Assembly (NCBI RefSeq): GCF_017306545.1
Contig: NZ_JAFKID010000034.1
Span: 1-45,355, forward strand
Reading direction: 5' to 3'
Length of the DNA stretch: 45,355 nucleotides
Source: Mesorhizobium sp.
GTDB lineage: Bacteria > Pseudomonadota > Alphaproteobacteria > Rhizobiales > Rhizobiaceae
The notes under the pieces: model-generated
Database searches by the model: none
Told to the model about the DNA's origin: nothing
The model's input: only the letters and a program-made list of their open reading frames with translations
Shown here: positions 8,651-17,520 of the stretch, in pieces
Layout: each line of letters opens with the position of its first letter
Position numbering within the stretch: position 1 is the first letter of the stretch
Made by a program: the position numbers and the translations under genes

Positions 8651-9191
8651 TGCGAGCCCGAAACTACATCTCATGCCCGTCATCGCCCCCGTTGGTGCAA
8701 GACAAGGTAGGAGCGTGATCGGCTGCTGACATGTGTCCTGCCCGTGATGCGGCGCCATATGCCGACGGCCGGATGGGAGTTCGCGGAGTGTAAAATTGCG
8801 CCGAACAGTGGCCCTACGCCGATCAGGTTTAGTCTGGTGATTTCATTGCGAAAACGATTGCGAGTTGAGGAGAGCCATAAGGCGCATATCGTGACCCCCC
8901 TCGGAAATTCTGAAAGAGCAGCTGGATCAGACACTTGACTGTTCTGGCACGCAAGATCACAGTTCGGTGAAATTCCACAAACAAAAGCACCGGTAGATGG
9001 GAACACGCCCGTTTGCGAAGCCGTCATGAAGGTGAATGTAAGACCTCGACGGCCATCTCGTCGCTTCATCACGAGGTCGACGGTTTCGCGGCTTGCCGAG
9101 ACAGGCTTCCGTGCTTCGCTGGCCAGCCAGCCGCGTCTACCGCAGTCCGTATGGACGCACTGACAGGCGGGGTAGCATTCGTTTACAACAA
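8651..9191. other. Intergenic stretch, no supported feature
   Basis: These 541 bases separate the SQR-like gene from the converging catalase gene. Short open frames occur on both strands, but none has a convincing ribosome site or known domain. I see no hairpin with a T-run strong enough to call a terminator. Confidence 0.3.
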
Positions 9192-10691
9192 TCAGCGTTC
9201 GCCCATGCCTTCAGCGGGCTCGGGGATGGCACCCTTGCGCACCTTCTCCTCGATGCAGGCTCCGACCTCGGCGTCGATGCTCTTCCAATATCGGAACGCG
9301 CGGCTCAGCACCGGCTCGCGCACGCCGCCGAGCAGGCTGCCGGCAACCTGCTCCACGAGTTTCGCGCGTTGCTCGTCATTGAACACCTCGCGCACGAGGA
9401 CGCCCGGCTGGCCGAAATCGTCATCATTGCCACGCAGCGTATAGGCGCTGCGCACCATCTCGCCGTCTGCTTCCCACCCTTCAGGCACCGGGCCCGTGGT
9501 ATCGGCCCAACTGCGCTCACCGCTGTTTGGCGCGTAGACCGGCGCGGCACCGCTATGATGGTAAGCCATCTGGCCGTCAAACATATAGGTGTGAACCGGA
9601 ACCTTGGGCTGGTTAACCGGAAGCTGATGGAAATTGGTGCCGATACGGTTTCGCTGCGCATCGTTATAGGCGAAGGCGCGGCCGAGCAGCATCTTGTCGG
9701 GCGACAGGCCGACGCCGGGCACGGTGTTGCCGGGCGAAAACGCCGCCTGCTCGATCTGGGCAAAAAAGTTCTCCGGATTGCGGTTGAGCGTCATCCTGCC
9801 GACCTTGATCAGCGGATAGTCCTTGTGTGGCCATACCTTGGTCAGATCGAAGGGATTGATGCGGTAGGTCCTGGCCTCTTCATAGGGCATGACCTGCACC
9901 GACAGCGTCCAGCTCGGATGCTCGCCGCGCGCGATGGCGTCGAACAGGTCGCGGCGATGGAAGTCGGCATCGTCGCCGGCCATGGCCGCCGCTTCCTGGT
10001 TGGAGAAGAACCTCATGCCCTGCTGGGTGTGGAAGTGATATTTGACCCAGAATTTCTCACCCTTGGCGTTGATCCACATATAGGTGTGGGAGCCGTAGCC
10101 GTTCATGTTCCGCCAAGTGCGCGGCAGGCCACGCTCGCCCATCACATAGGTCACCTGATGCGCGCTTTCGGGATTGTTGGTCCAGAAATCCCATTGCATA
10201 TGATTGTCGCGCAGGCCCGAATCGGGAAGCCGCTTCTGGCTGCGGATGAAGTGCGGGAACTTCATCGGATCACGCACGAAGAAGACCGGCGTATTGTTGC
10301 CGACAAGATCGTAATTGCCCTCGTCCGTGTAGAATTTGAGCGAGAAGCCGCGCACGTCCCGCCATGTGTCGGGGCTGCCCATCTCGCCCGCGACGGTAGA
10401 AAAGCGCGCCAGCATCTCGCTCGACGCACCCTTCCGAAACAGCGCCGCCTTGGTGTAGGCCGACACGTCCTCGGTCGTCTCGAATACGCCGAACGCACCG
10501 GCGCCCTTGGCATGTGGCTGGCGCTCCGGCACCTTTTCCCGGTTGAAGTGCGCCATCTGCTCCAGGAAATGCACATCGTGCAGCAGGATCGGTCCGTCCG
10601 GACCGATGGTCAGGGAGTTGCGGTCGCTCGGCGCCGGCGCCCCGTTCCCCATGGTGGATCCAGTGCTATTCTTCTTGTTTGTAACGGTCAT
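9192..10691 (-). CDS. katA: Haem catalase (monofunctional, small-subunit)
   Basis: This 499-residue catalase converts hydrogen peroxide to water and oxygen. Visible landmarks are the active-site histidine in [13 protein letters not shown], the distal asparagine in [12 protein letters not shown], the Trp-rich [20 protein letters not shown] block and the haem-ligand tyrosine in [17 protein letters not shown]. Length fits the small-subunit clade; there is no C-terminal flavodoxin-like domain. No signal peptide, so cytoplasmic. It is transcribed leftwards behind a 68-residue gene (10777-10983), with oxyR divergent beyond it, so induction by OxyR is likely. RBS AAAGGATTG lies just before ATG 10691. 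Confidence 0.95.
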   Translation of the reverse strand: MTVTNKKNSTGSTMGNGAPAPSDRNSLTIGPDGPILLHDVHFLEQMAHFNREKVPERQPHAKGAGAFGVFETTEDVSAYTKAALFRKGASSEMLARFSTVAGEMGSPDTWRDVRGFSLKFYTDEGNYDLVGNNTPVFFVRDPMKFPHFIRSQKRLPDSGLRDNHMQWDFWTNNPESAHQVTYVMGERGLPRTWRNMNGYGSHTYMWINAKGEKFWVKYHFHTQQGMRFFSNQEAAAMAGDDADFHRRDLFDAIARGEHPSWTLSVQVMPYEEARTYRINPFDLTKVWPHKDYPLIKVGRMTLNRNPENFFAQIEQAAFSPGNTVPGVGLSPDKMLLGRAFAYNDAQRNRIGTNFHQLPVNQPKVPVHTYMFDGQMAYHHSGAAPVYAPNSGERSWADTTGPVPEGWEADGEMVRSAYTLRGNDDDFGQPGVLVREVFNDEQRAKLVEQVAGSLLGGVREPVLSRAFRYWKSIDAEVGACIEEKVRKGAIPEPAEGMGER

Positions 10692-10776
10692 ATCGTCAAT
10701 CCTTTCCGGCTAGCTTCCAGCATGTTTCAAAAATATCCCGATCCTTGCTGTGATGGGCTTCATACGGCTTACGGGA

Positions 10777-10983
10777 TTAGTTGGGCCGATAAAGAACACG
10801 GAACCGCGGCGCCACGGGCACGCCCATCCCTTGACCCGGAACGGCTAGTACGGAAATGATTTGTTCGGCTTCGATGCCGCGTTCCAAGAGGGCGGCATTG
10901 AGAGCCACAACCGTGTCATCCGTGTAGAGCTCGTGAACCCTATTAACGCAAGATGAATCCGTGTTCTTATTTTCGACGATCAT
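10777..10983 (-). CDS. Small conserved-looking protein upstream of katA
   Basis: This 68-residue protein starts MIVENKNTDSSCV and carries VHELYTDDTVVALNAALLERG and IEAEQIISVLAVPGQG. It has no signal peptide or membrane segment. I have an impression of similar short proteins beside catalase genes in rhizobia, but cannot name a family. It is the first gene after the oxyR-katA divergent region and 85 bases before katA, so it is probably cotranscribed. TCCAAG-type sequence rather than a strong ribosome site precedes ATG. The clean reading frame and position make it more than a chance frame. Confidence 0.6.
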   Translation of the reverse strand: MIVENKNTDSSCVNRVHELYTDDTVVALNAALLERGIEAEQIISVLAVPGQGMGVPVAPRFRVLYRPN

Positions 10984-11117
10984 GAGGATACTCCAAGTGA
11001 CATTCCAGTGGAGGGTATCAGCAAAATTTGGACGCCAATCTACTTGGCATTCATCGCTGGCGCGAAGGCAAATTGCCGGTTGTCCGGGTAGGCTGATCTC
11101 AGGGTAGGCAACCTTGA

Positions 11118-11168
11118 CGATCAGAGCAAATGATATTATTTACAAAATGCGATAAGGAAAACTGATCG
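11118..11168. promoter_or_regulatory. AT-rich divergent promoter region with distant dyad
   Basis: Between the katA unit (leftwards) and oxyR (rightwards), CGATCAG (11118-11124) and CTGATCG (11162-11168) form a 7-base inverted repeat around an AT-rich core. OxyR-type regulators bind long, poorly conserved dyads at such positions. The match to the OxyR consensus is not clear, so this is only a candidate. Confidence 0.25.
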
Positions 11169-11170
11169 TA

Positions 11171-12091
11171 GTGCTCTCGCTGAAGCAGTTGAAATATTTC
11201 GATGCCTTGGCCCGCTGCCGGCATTTTGGCAAAGCTGCGGAACAATGTTCCGTTACCCAACCTGCTCTCTCAATGCAGATTCAGGAGCTGGAGAAATTTC
11301 TGGGAGTTCAGCTCTTTGAACGACGTCGAGGGCCTGTCATGCTGACGCACAGCGGCAGGAACGTTGCGCTTCGCGCCGCACGCATTCTTTCTGATGCCCG
11401 CGATATAGTCGATCTCGCACGGCAGGACGGCAGAGCTTTGTCTGGACCGTTGGGGTTGGGGGTTATCCCGTCGATTGCTCCTTATATTCTTCCCAGATTG
11501 TTGCCTTCGATTCGTGACAGCTATCCTGATCTCGATCTTCGCCTCCGCGAGACCCAGACTCAATTCCTCCTGAGCGAACTCCTCGACGGAAGCATTGATC
11601 TTCTTTTGCTTGCGCTGCCGGTCGAGAGCGCGGCGATTGAAACATGTCGACTTTTTGACGACCGCTTCTTGTTAGCAATGTCCCAATCGAGGCGGGGATC
11701 AAACCATGTGCGTGCCACACGCGATATGATCGAGCGCGATAAGCTATTGCTGTTGGAGGAAGGCCATTGCTTCCGAGATCAGGCGCTGATGTTTTGTGGA
11801 CTTCAACAGATCGAAAATTCCGCCACGTTCGGCGTGTCGAGCCTGTCCACGCTTCTGGAAATGGTAGCCAACGGGCTTGGAGTGACATTGATTCCGGAAA
11901 TTAGTGTGGGGCTGGAGTCAAGGCGCGCAAACATTCATTTGATGCGGTTCGCCGACCCCGAACCAAAGCGGGTTATTGGACTGGCCTGGCGCAGGAGTTC
12001 TCCGCGAAAGCATGATTTTGTCAAATTGGGCGAAACGATTACCGCCGTAACCGAGCAGTTGCGGACCCAAGCGTCGGAACACCATGAGTGA
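11171..12091 (+). CDS. oxyR: LysR-family peroxide sensor OxyR
   Basis: This 306-residue LysR-type regulator has a winged helix-turn-helix at the N-terminus (HFGKAAEQCSVTQPALSMQIQELE, residues 18-41 in two runs) and a periplasmic-binding-like effector domain. The redox pair of OxyR is visible: Cys200 in LLLEEGHCFRDQAL and Cys209 in LMFCG, matching Cys199 and Cys208 of the E. coli protein. Peroxide should form a disulfide and switch on catalase. GTG 11171 is the start that gives the family's usual N-terminus (MLSLKQLKYF). It is divergent from the katA unit, the common rhizobial arrangement. Confidence 0.92.
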   Translation: MLSLKQLKYFDALARCRHFGKAAEQCSVTQPALSMQIQELEKFLGVQLFERRRGPVMLTHSGRNVALRAARILSDARDIVDLARQDGRALSGPLGLGVIPSIAPYILPRLLPSIRDSYPDLDLRLRETQTQFLLSELLDGSIDLLLLALPVESAAIETCRLFDDRFLLAMSQSRRGSNHVRATRDMIERDKLLLLEEGHCFRDQALMFCGLQQIENSATFGVSSLSTLLEMVANGLGVTLIPEISVGLESRRANIHLMRFADPEPKRVIGLAWRRSSPRKHDFVKLGETITAVTEQLRTQASEHHE

Positions 12092-12375
12092 ATGAGGACG
12101 TCACGGCCGCTCTCCATCAACAAACTTACAACGGCTCGATACTCAAGCGCTGCCAGCGAGGATAGCCGTACTCAGTTCGCGGTGCCTCGCTTTTCATTGC
12201 ATAGAGTATCTTGCACTCGTCAAGCATCTTTTCAAACGGAATGGAGTACGTCATGGCCGCCGCCGAGCCAGCAACCGCTTACCAGCACTCGTGACTTTTG
12301 CTTCCTTTAAAACTATCCTTCAAATTGAAGCAGAACCTGCTTTCGCTAACATGAAAGCTGGATCAAGTGGACGTG

Positions 12376-13053
12376 ATGGGCAAGAAATCCGATTGGCTGG
12401 AACGGTTTGAATGCTTGAACCGCCTTGCGCCTGACCTCCAAGGGGAACTCGTCACGGGCTGTTTCATTGTGTCGGTTTCGGCCGGCGCCATCGTCTTCGA
12501 GCCCGGTCAGACGGCTGACAACCTGCTGTTGCTGCTCAATGGCACGGTCCGTGTACAGCAGAGATCCGCGACCGGGCGCGAGGTGTTCCTTTACCGCGTC
12601 CACGCCGGCGAGAGCTGCGTGCTGACCACCGCCTGTATGCTGGCATTCGAACGCTATTCCGCCGAGGGCACGGCCGAAACGGATGTGACGGCGGTGGCGA
12701 TACCGCGCGCGACGTTCGACAATCTCGCGGGCAAGTCGCCGCTGTTCCGACAATTCATCTTCCAAGCCTTTTCCCGCAGGATTACAGATCTCTTCACGCT
12801 GATCGACGACATTGTCTGCCAGAAGATTGACGTGCGGCTTGCAGACCGGCTCCTCGAATTGGCTGGCGGCGGCGACACCATCCACGCGACGCACCAGGTT
12901 CTGGCAGGCGAACTCGGAACAGCGCGCGAGGTTGTCTCCCGAACCCTTGCCGAATTTCAGCGCAGACACTGGATCGAACAATCGCGCGGGAAAATTCGTC
13001 TCGTGAGCAAGGCCGGCCTAGGCCGGCTCCTGCGGGCTGCCGGAGAACGGTGA
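12376..13053 (+). CDS. Crp/Fnr-family regulator with sensor-domain cysteines
   Basis: This 225-residue regulator has a cyclic-nucleotide-type beta-barrel (about residues 20-130, including FEPGQTADNLLLLLNGTVRV) and a C-terminal winged helix (LAGELGTAREVVSRTLAEFQRR). The barrel contains GESCVLTTACML with Cys81 and Cys87; Cys13 and Cys29 are further upstream. It lacks the N-terminal cysteine cluster of classical Fnr, so an iron-sulfur cluster is unlikely and thiol or sulfur sensing is possible. GTG codons at 12367 and 12373 are alternative starts. CTTCAA-A-TTGAAG (12318-12330) upstream is a perfect short dyad that might be an autoregulatory site. It precedes a DUF2892 gene, a family often found near sulfur genes. 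Confidence 0.82.
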   Translation: MGKKSDWLERFECLNRLAPDLQGELVTGCFIVSVSAGAIVFEPGQTADNLLLLLNGTVRVQQRSATGREVFLYRVHAGESCVLTTACMLAFERYSAEGTAETDVTAVAIPRATFDNLAGKSPLFRQFIFQAFSRRITDLFTLIDDIVCQKIDVRLADRLLELAGGGDTIHATHQVLAGELGTAREVVSRTLAEFQRRHWIEQSRGKIRLVSKAGLGRLLRAAGER

Positions 13054-13119
13054 CAATGTCACCAAGGCTGACCGCTCTATCATGCGATGATGTCTCATCG
13101 AAAACCACAGGAGGATCCA

Positions 13120-13332
13120 ATGCGCACCAACATGGGAACGATCGATCGAGGACTGAGGCTAGTTGTAGCGGCGGCCCTCCTCTACGCGGCATTTGGCGGC
13201 GCCACTGTTCTCGCCGCGGGTATCCTGCACTGGGTCGTCATTGCCGTCGCCGTGGTTTTCATCCTGACCTCGTTCGTCGGCATTTGCCCGCTCTACAGTA
13301 TTCTCGGCATCAAGACGTGTCGGTCCGCGTGA
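13120..13332 (+). CDS. DUF2892 membrane protein (YgaP-like), copy 1
   Basis: This 70-residue protein has two hydrophobic helices and the family end motif GICPLYSILGIKTC. It begins MRTNMGTIDRGLRL, typical of DUF2892. The same domain forms the membrane tail of the rhodanese YgaP, which suggests a role near membrane sulfur transfer, but its activity is unknown. The strong ribosome site AGGAGG (13109-13114) fixes ATG 13120. It follows the Crp/Fnr gene by 66 bases and is probably cotranscribed or controlled by it. A second DUF2892 protein lies at 30555-30761. Confidence 0.83.
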   Translation: MRTNMGTIDRGLRLVVAAALLYAAFGGATVLAAGILHWVVIAVAVVFILTSFVGICPLYSILGIKTCRSA

Positions 13333-13449
13333 GCCGCTACATACATCCGTTCGAGACTGATACAATGCCCAACCAGATGAACGTCCAGCCTGTTGTCACC
13401 GCCTTTTTCACCCTGCGGCCACGAATTGAGCGGCCCGAGAGTCGTGACG

Positions 13450-13575
13450 GGACGTGCCGGACACACGGGTAACACTTTTCGCGTTTTGCGGGAGGTGTTG
13501 ATGCAGTGGAGTAAGTGTTCGGTGATGGATGAGCGTGTCGTTTTGTTGGCCACCTTTTTGATGGCGAGGTGATGA
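13450..13575 (+). mobile_element. IS481-family remnant (left end and frameshifted N-terminus)
   Basis: From about 13450 the sequence TGCCGGACACACGGGTAACAC looks like the end of an IS481-family element. At 13501 a frame begins MQWSKCSVMDER, a known IS481-type N-terminus, but it shifts frame and stops at 13572 after 23 residues. No catalytic domain follows. The remnant lies between the DUF2892 gene and the converging TauE operon. Confidence 0.6.
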
Positions 13576-13651
13576 TGCCGGTCAATACGCTTTGATCCGA
13601 TGGAGGCTGCCGACCTTTCGCTCCATCCCGGTTTAGCTTTACGTCGTTTGG

Positions 13652-14440
13652 CTACGCTAGGAAGTCCGGCACGCTACGATAAAGCATATAGATCGCAACG
13701 ACGACGATCAGCGCGGCGAACAGCGCGCCGAGCGTTCCATTCTTGCCAGCAAGGCGACGTGCGACGAGACTGCCTGCGATGCCGCCAACCGCGCCGCCAG
13801 CCACGAACAGGATTGCCAGAGGCCAGTCAACGAGACCGGAAAGCGTGTAGTTGAAGGCAGTCGTCAGACCGAACGCAGTAATCGCGACGAGCGACGAGCC
13901 GATTGCATTGATGATCGGCATGCCTGTCGAGGCCATCAGCCCCGGGACGATCAAGAATCCGCCGCCTATGCCGAAAAAGCCGGAAAACGCTCCGGTAAGG
14001 CCACCATAACCCGCGACCTTGGGCGCGTTCTCGCGCGTGCACTGGGCGGCCGCATCGCCTTCACGGCCCCGGCTCCTGAACATCAGCGTGCCCACCACCA
14101 GCATCAGCAGAGCAAACAGCACCAGCAGTTGCTTGCCATCCACGATCTTGCCGAGGCTGGAACCGAGGAAGGCGCCGACGATGCCGGCGGCACTGTAGAC
14201 GCCGGCGCAGCGCCATTTGACATTCCCCAGTCGCCAATGGCTGATCATGTTGGTGAAGGCGTTCGCCGCGACGGCGAAGGCGCTCGTGCCAATCGCCATA
14301 TGAGCATTCGGCACGCCGACCACATAGACCATCAAAGGAACCGCCAGGATCGAACCGCCGCCTCCGAACATGCCGAGGCTGAAGCCGACGATCCCTCCGG
14401 ATATAACGCCGAGGAAGTATTGCAGAAAAGACAGGGTCAT
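13652..14440 (-). CDS. TauE/SafE-family sulfite/sulfur-anion exporter
   Basis: This 262-residue permease has about eight hydrophobic segments and the two TauE/SafE repeats: GFSLGMFGGGGSILAVPLM near the N-terminus and GFFGIGGGFLIVPGLM in the middle. It likely exports sulfite or a similar anion made by SQR and persulfide dioxygenase. It is the last gene of the minus-strand operon, 20 bases after the DUF442-SQR fusion. It aligns along its length with the broken tauE at 4411-4959 and contains the 36 residues that the other copy lost, so it is the working copy. Confidence 0.88.
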   Translation of the reverse strand: MTLSFLQYFLGVISGGIVGFSLGMFGGGGSILAVPLMVYVVGVPNAHMAIGTSAFAVAANAFTNMISHWRLGNVKWRCAGVYSAAGIVGAFLGSSLGKIVDGKQLLVLFALLMLVVGTLMFRSRGREGDAAAQCTRENAPKVAGYGGLTGAFSGFFGIGGGFLIVPGLMASTGMPIINAIGSSLVAITAFGLTTAFNYTLSGLVDWPLAILFVAGGAVGGIAGSLVARRLAGKNGTLGALFAALIVVVAIYMLYRSVPDFLA

Positions 14441-14460
14441 ACGGTTTCAGGGCAAGCGTT

Positions 14461-16161
14461 TCAGCTCGTTTTGCCTTCCAGTTGTGTCGTGTGTTTCGGC
14501 TTTGCAAGCGGCTCGCGGCCCTTGAGCATCGCCTGCCAATAGATCGGTGGAAGCATCTTCTCCTTCAGGAACCAGGCCAGGCGTGACGGCTTGAGGTCAT
14601 CGATCAGCCATGACGGGAAGCTCGGGACGCGTTTGCCGCCATAGGCAAATTCCGCGAGAACGATCTTGCCGCGTTCGACGGTGAGTGGGCAAGAACCGTA
14701 ACCGTCGTAGATGGCACGGCGGCGTGAATCGAGTTTGCCCATGTCGGCGAGCAGGTTTTCCGCAACGACAGGTGCCTGCTTGCGCGCTGCGGCTGCCGTC
14801 TTGGCGTTCGGTGCGCTCACCACATCGCCAAGGCCATAGATGTTCTCATATTTGGTGTGCTTGAGCGTGTTCTGATCAACCGAGACCCAGCCACTGTCGG
14901 CTGCCAGCGCACTAGCGCGAATGAAGTCCGGCGCGGTCTGGGGAGGAACGACATGGATCATGTCGAACCTGCGCTCAACGATTTCGCTGTTGCCTTCCTT
15001 GCCGGTCTTCTTGAACCATGCCGTCTTCGCCGAACCGTCGATGCGGATGAGATTGTCGCCGAAAGAGAGTTGAATGCCGTATCGCTCAACATACTTCATC
15101 AGCGGCGGGACGTAATCGGCGACGCCGAAGAGACCAGGTCCCGCAACGAGGAACTCGACATTGCAACCTTTGAGGATGCCTTTGTCGAGCCAGGTGTCGC
15201 AGGATAGATACATCGCCTTTTGCGGCGCGCCGGCGCATTTGATCGGCATCGGCGGTTGTGTGAAGAGCGCCGTTCCGCCTTTGAACTCGTTGACAAGCTT
15301 CCAGGTATAGGGCGCGAGATCGTAGCGGTAGTTGGAGGTGACACCGTTCTTGCCCAGCGTTTCGGGAAGGCCTTCGACGCCCGCCCAGTTGAGCTTCAAA
15401 CCGGGCGCAACGACAAGCCATTGATATTTGACGACGCGGCAGCCTTCGAGGACGACCGCGTTGTTGTCGGGATCGAAGGCGACGACGCCGGCCTTGATGC
15501 GCTTGACACCGCGCGGGATAAGCGAATCAAGCTGGCGGCGCGTCTGTTCAGGCGTGAAAATGCCGGCCCCTACTAGCGTCCAGCCGGGCTGGTAATAATG
15601 GACGTCGGCCGGGTCGATGATGACGATGTCAAGATCCTTCGTGCGCGCGAGCATGCTGGCGGCTACGGCGATGCCTGCCGCGCCGCCGCCGACCACAACG
15701 ATCTGGTGGCTTTCGCTCGCCGTGCCGGTCAGGACCCTGCCGCCATTGGCGATACGCGCCGCAACGCCGGAAAGGTCATACCCGGCCGCCTTTCCGGTCG
15801 CGAGAATCTCCGGAACGCTCTTGCCGCCGCGTTCCGCCTCGGACAGTGCCCATAAGGTGGTCGTGCGCGTACCGGTGCGGCAATAGCCGATCACCGGCGT
15901 TGGCAGCGCTTTGAGTGCCTCCGCGAAATCGCTGACATGGGCGTCTGAAAGCTTCCCCGGCGCTACGGGGATGTAGCGCGCCTCCAGTCCCGCTTTTCGG
16001 GCCTCCGCGTTGATCTCGGCGAAAGTGGGCTGATCGTCGCCCTCGCCATCCGGCCGGTTGACGATGATCGATTTGAAACCGGCGTCGGCCGCTTCCCTGA
16101 CCTCGGCAAGCGAGAGCTGCTTCGAAACCGAGAGATGTTCGCTGATTTTCTTCGCTTCCAT
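14461..16161 (-). CDS. DUF442 phosphatase-like domain fused to type II-like sulfide:quinone reductase
   Basis: This 566-residue fusion protein has two parts. Residues 1-about 145 are a DUF442/Blh-type phosphatase-like domain with GYCRTGTRT (Cys94). Residues 153-566 are an SQR-type flavoprotein: VVVGGGAAGIA (156-166), PIKCAGAPQKAMYLSC (Cys309 and Cys321), GLGDVVSAPNAKTAAAARKQAP, and a YGSCPL tail (Cys491). Type II SQRs usually carry the second redox cysteine at the GDC or GDVC position; here it reads GDVV. ATG 16161 is fixed by AGGGAGGATGAC upstream; a longer frame to 16380 runs through the repressor gene. The fusion suggests direct handover of SQR-bound sulfur to the phosphatase/rhodanese-like domain. 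It lies in the prx-blh-bigR-sqr-tauE operon. Confidence 0.9.
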   Translation of the reverse strand: MEAKKISEHLSVSKQLSLAEVREAADAGFKSIIVNRPDGEGDDQPTFAEINAEARKAGLEARYIPVAPGKLSDAHVSDFAEALKALPTPVIGYCRTGTRTTTLWALSEAERGGKSVPEILATGKAAGYDLSGVAARIANGGRVLTGTASESHQIVVVGGGAAGIAVAASMLARTKDLDIVIIDPADVHYYQPGWTLVGAGIFTPEQTRRQLDSLIPRGVKRIKAGVVAFDPDNNAVVLEGCRVVKYQWLVVAPGLKLNWAGVEGLPETLGKNGVTSNYRYDLAPYTWKLVNEFKGGTALFTQPPMPIKCAGAPQKAMYLSCDTWLDKGILKGCNVEFLVAGPGLFGVADYVPPLMKYVERYGIQLSFGDNLIRIDGSAKTAWFKKTGKEGNSEIVERRFDMIHVVPPQTAPDFIRASALAADSGWVSVDQNTLKHTKYENIYGLGDVVSAPNAKTAAAARKQAPVVAENLLADMGKLDSRRRAIYDGYGSCPLTVERGKIVLAEFAYGGKRVPSFPSWLIDDLKPSRLAWFLKEKMLPPIYWQAMLKGREPLAKPKHTTQLEGKTS

Positions 16162-16201
16162 GTCATCCTCCCTGGAAGGGGTTATCGGAAAAGCCGTGCG
16201 A

Positions 16202-16636
16202 TCAAGTGAGCCGCGCGTTTTCCTCCTGATCGAGAAGTCGGGCGAATACCGCCGCGTGAGAACGCGGCTCGGTTCTGGGCTTGCGATCCGCCGGAGGTTG
16301 CGGCGCGGGCCTTCCGGCCACGGTTTGCGGCGTGCAGAAAAGGGCGTGAACGTAGCCGACAAGGGCGCGGGCTCGCGCATCCGTCAGTTTGTAGAAAACG
16401 ATCTTCGCCTCGCGGCGGTCATCGACCAGGCCTGTCTTGCGCAATTCGCCGAGTTGCTGGGAAAGCGTCGGCTGACGGATGCCCAGCTTTTCCTCCATCT
16501 CGCCCACGGACGCTTCCCCCTCCGACAGGCGACAGAGAATCGCGAGGCGATTGGGATTGGCGATAATCTTCAAAAGGTCCGCTGCTTCGACGATCACGTC
16601 GGAGGCTGGCCGTCCGGCAGGCGCCTTTGCCCGCAT
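16202..16636 (-). CDS. bigR: ArsR-family persulfide-sensing repressor (BigR/SqrR type), copy 2
   Basis: This 144-residue winged-helix repressor carries GIRQPTLSQQLGELRKTGL. Cys35 (LAILCRLSEGE) and Cys101 (HALFCTPQ) match the sensing pair of BigR/SqrR. A Pro/Arg-rich C-terminal tail of about 40 residues (from TPQTVAGRP on) is longer than in copy 1. ATG 16636 has GGAG at seven bases; a GTG at 16648 overlapping the MBL stop is an alternative. It is encoded inside the operon it probably represses, between the MBL gene and the SQR fusion. Confidence 0.87.
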   Translation of the reverse strand: MRAKAPAGRPASDVIVEAADLLKIIANPNRLAILCRLSEGEASVGEMEEKLGIRQPTLSQQLGELRKTGLVDDRREAKIVFYKLTDARARALVGYVHALFCTPQTVAGRPAPQPPADRKPRTEPRSHAAVFARLLDQEENARLT

Positions 16637-16638
16637 CG

Positions 16639-17520
16639 CTAGCTCCACGCCGCGCCGTCAAGCGCGTCCAGAGGAAATTTGAGATAGCGCCTGCCGTTGG
16701 CTTCGGGTTCGGGCAAACGGCCACCATTGACGTTCACCTGCAGCGCATGAAGGATGAGCTTCGGCATCGGCAGGGTCCGGTCGCGCGCCTCGCGCAGTTC
16801 GATGAAAGCGGCTTCATTCCCGGTCCTGACCAGATGGATGTTCGCTGCGAGTTGTTCAGCGACGGTCGATTCCCATTTCGGCCGACGGCCGCCGGGCTGA
16901 TAGTCATGTCCTGTGAAGACGCGTGTTTCGGGAGGAAGCGTCACAATCTCCTGGATCGAACGCCACAATCGCGAAGCGCTGCCGCCCGGAAAATCCGCCC
17001 GGGCGGTGCCGCCATCGGGCATGAACAGCGTGTCGTGGACAAAAGCGGCATCTCCGATCACATAGGTAATCGACGCGAGCGTGTGTCCCGGAGAAAACAG
17101 GATCCTCGCGGCGATGTCGCCAACCCGGAACGTATCGCCTTCGGCGAAGAGACGGTTCCATTGCGAGCCGTCGGCCGGAAAATCCGGCCAGTTGTAGATG
17201 TCCTTCCAGAGCCTCTGGACCTCGACCACCTTCTCACCGATGGCCGTCGGCGCGCCGGTGGCGTCGCGCAGATAGCGGGCCGCGGATAGATGGTCGGCAT
17301 GCGGATGCGTATCGAGTATCCACTCCACCGACAGGCTTTCGGCGCGCACGTAGTCGAGAAGCGTATCGGCGCTTTCTGTCTTGGTTGCGCCCGACTTCTC
17401 GTCGAAGTCGAGGACCGGATCGATGATGGCACAGCGGCGCGTCCGCGGGCAACTCACCACATACTGGATGGAAAAGGTGCGAGGATCGAAGAAGCTCTTG
17501 ACGTTCGGCTTGCCGGTCAT
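16639..17520 (-). CDS. blh: MBL-fold persulfide dioxygenase-like hydrolase, copy 2
   Basis: This 293-residue MBL-fold protein is close to the copy at 2259-3149. It has the same metal motifs (THPHADH, SPGHT, HDTLFMPDGGTARADFPGG, FTGHDYQPGG) and the same C-terminus (LPEPEANGRRYLKFPLDAL). It is expected to oxidise glutathione persulfide to sulfite. ATG overlaps the stop of the peroxiredoxin gene by four bases (17517-17520), so the two are translationally coupled. Divergence from copy 1 spread over the whole protein suggests old paralogues or separate acquisitions rather than a recent duplication. Confidence 0.88.
   Translation of the reverse strand: MTGKPNVKSFFDPRTFSIQYVVSCPRTRRCAIIDPVLDFDEKSGATKTESADTLLDYVRAESLSVEWILDTHPHADHLSAARYLRDATGAPTAIGEKVVEVQRLWKDIYNWPDFPADGSQWNRLFAEGDTFRVGDIAARILFSPGHTLASITYVIGDAAFVHDTLFMPDGGTARADFPGGSASRLWRSIQEIVTLPPETRVFTGHDYQPGGRRPKWESTVAEQLAANIHLVRTGNEAAFIELREARDRTLPMPKLILHALQVNVNGGRLPEPEANGRRYLKFPLDALDGAAWS

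Noticed and set aside
9093-10859. 588-residue plus-strand frame opposite katA
   Set aside because: It is the antisense of a catalase gene with all active-site motifs; long antisense frames are common in high-GC DNA.
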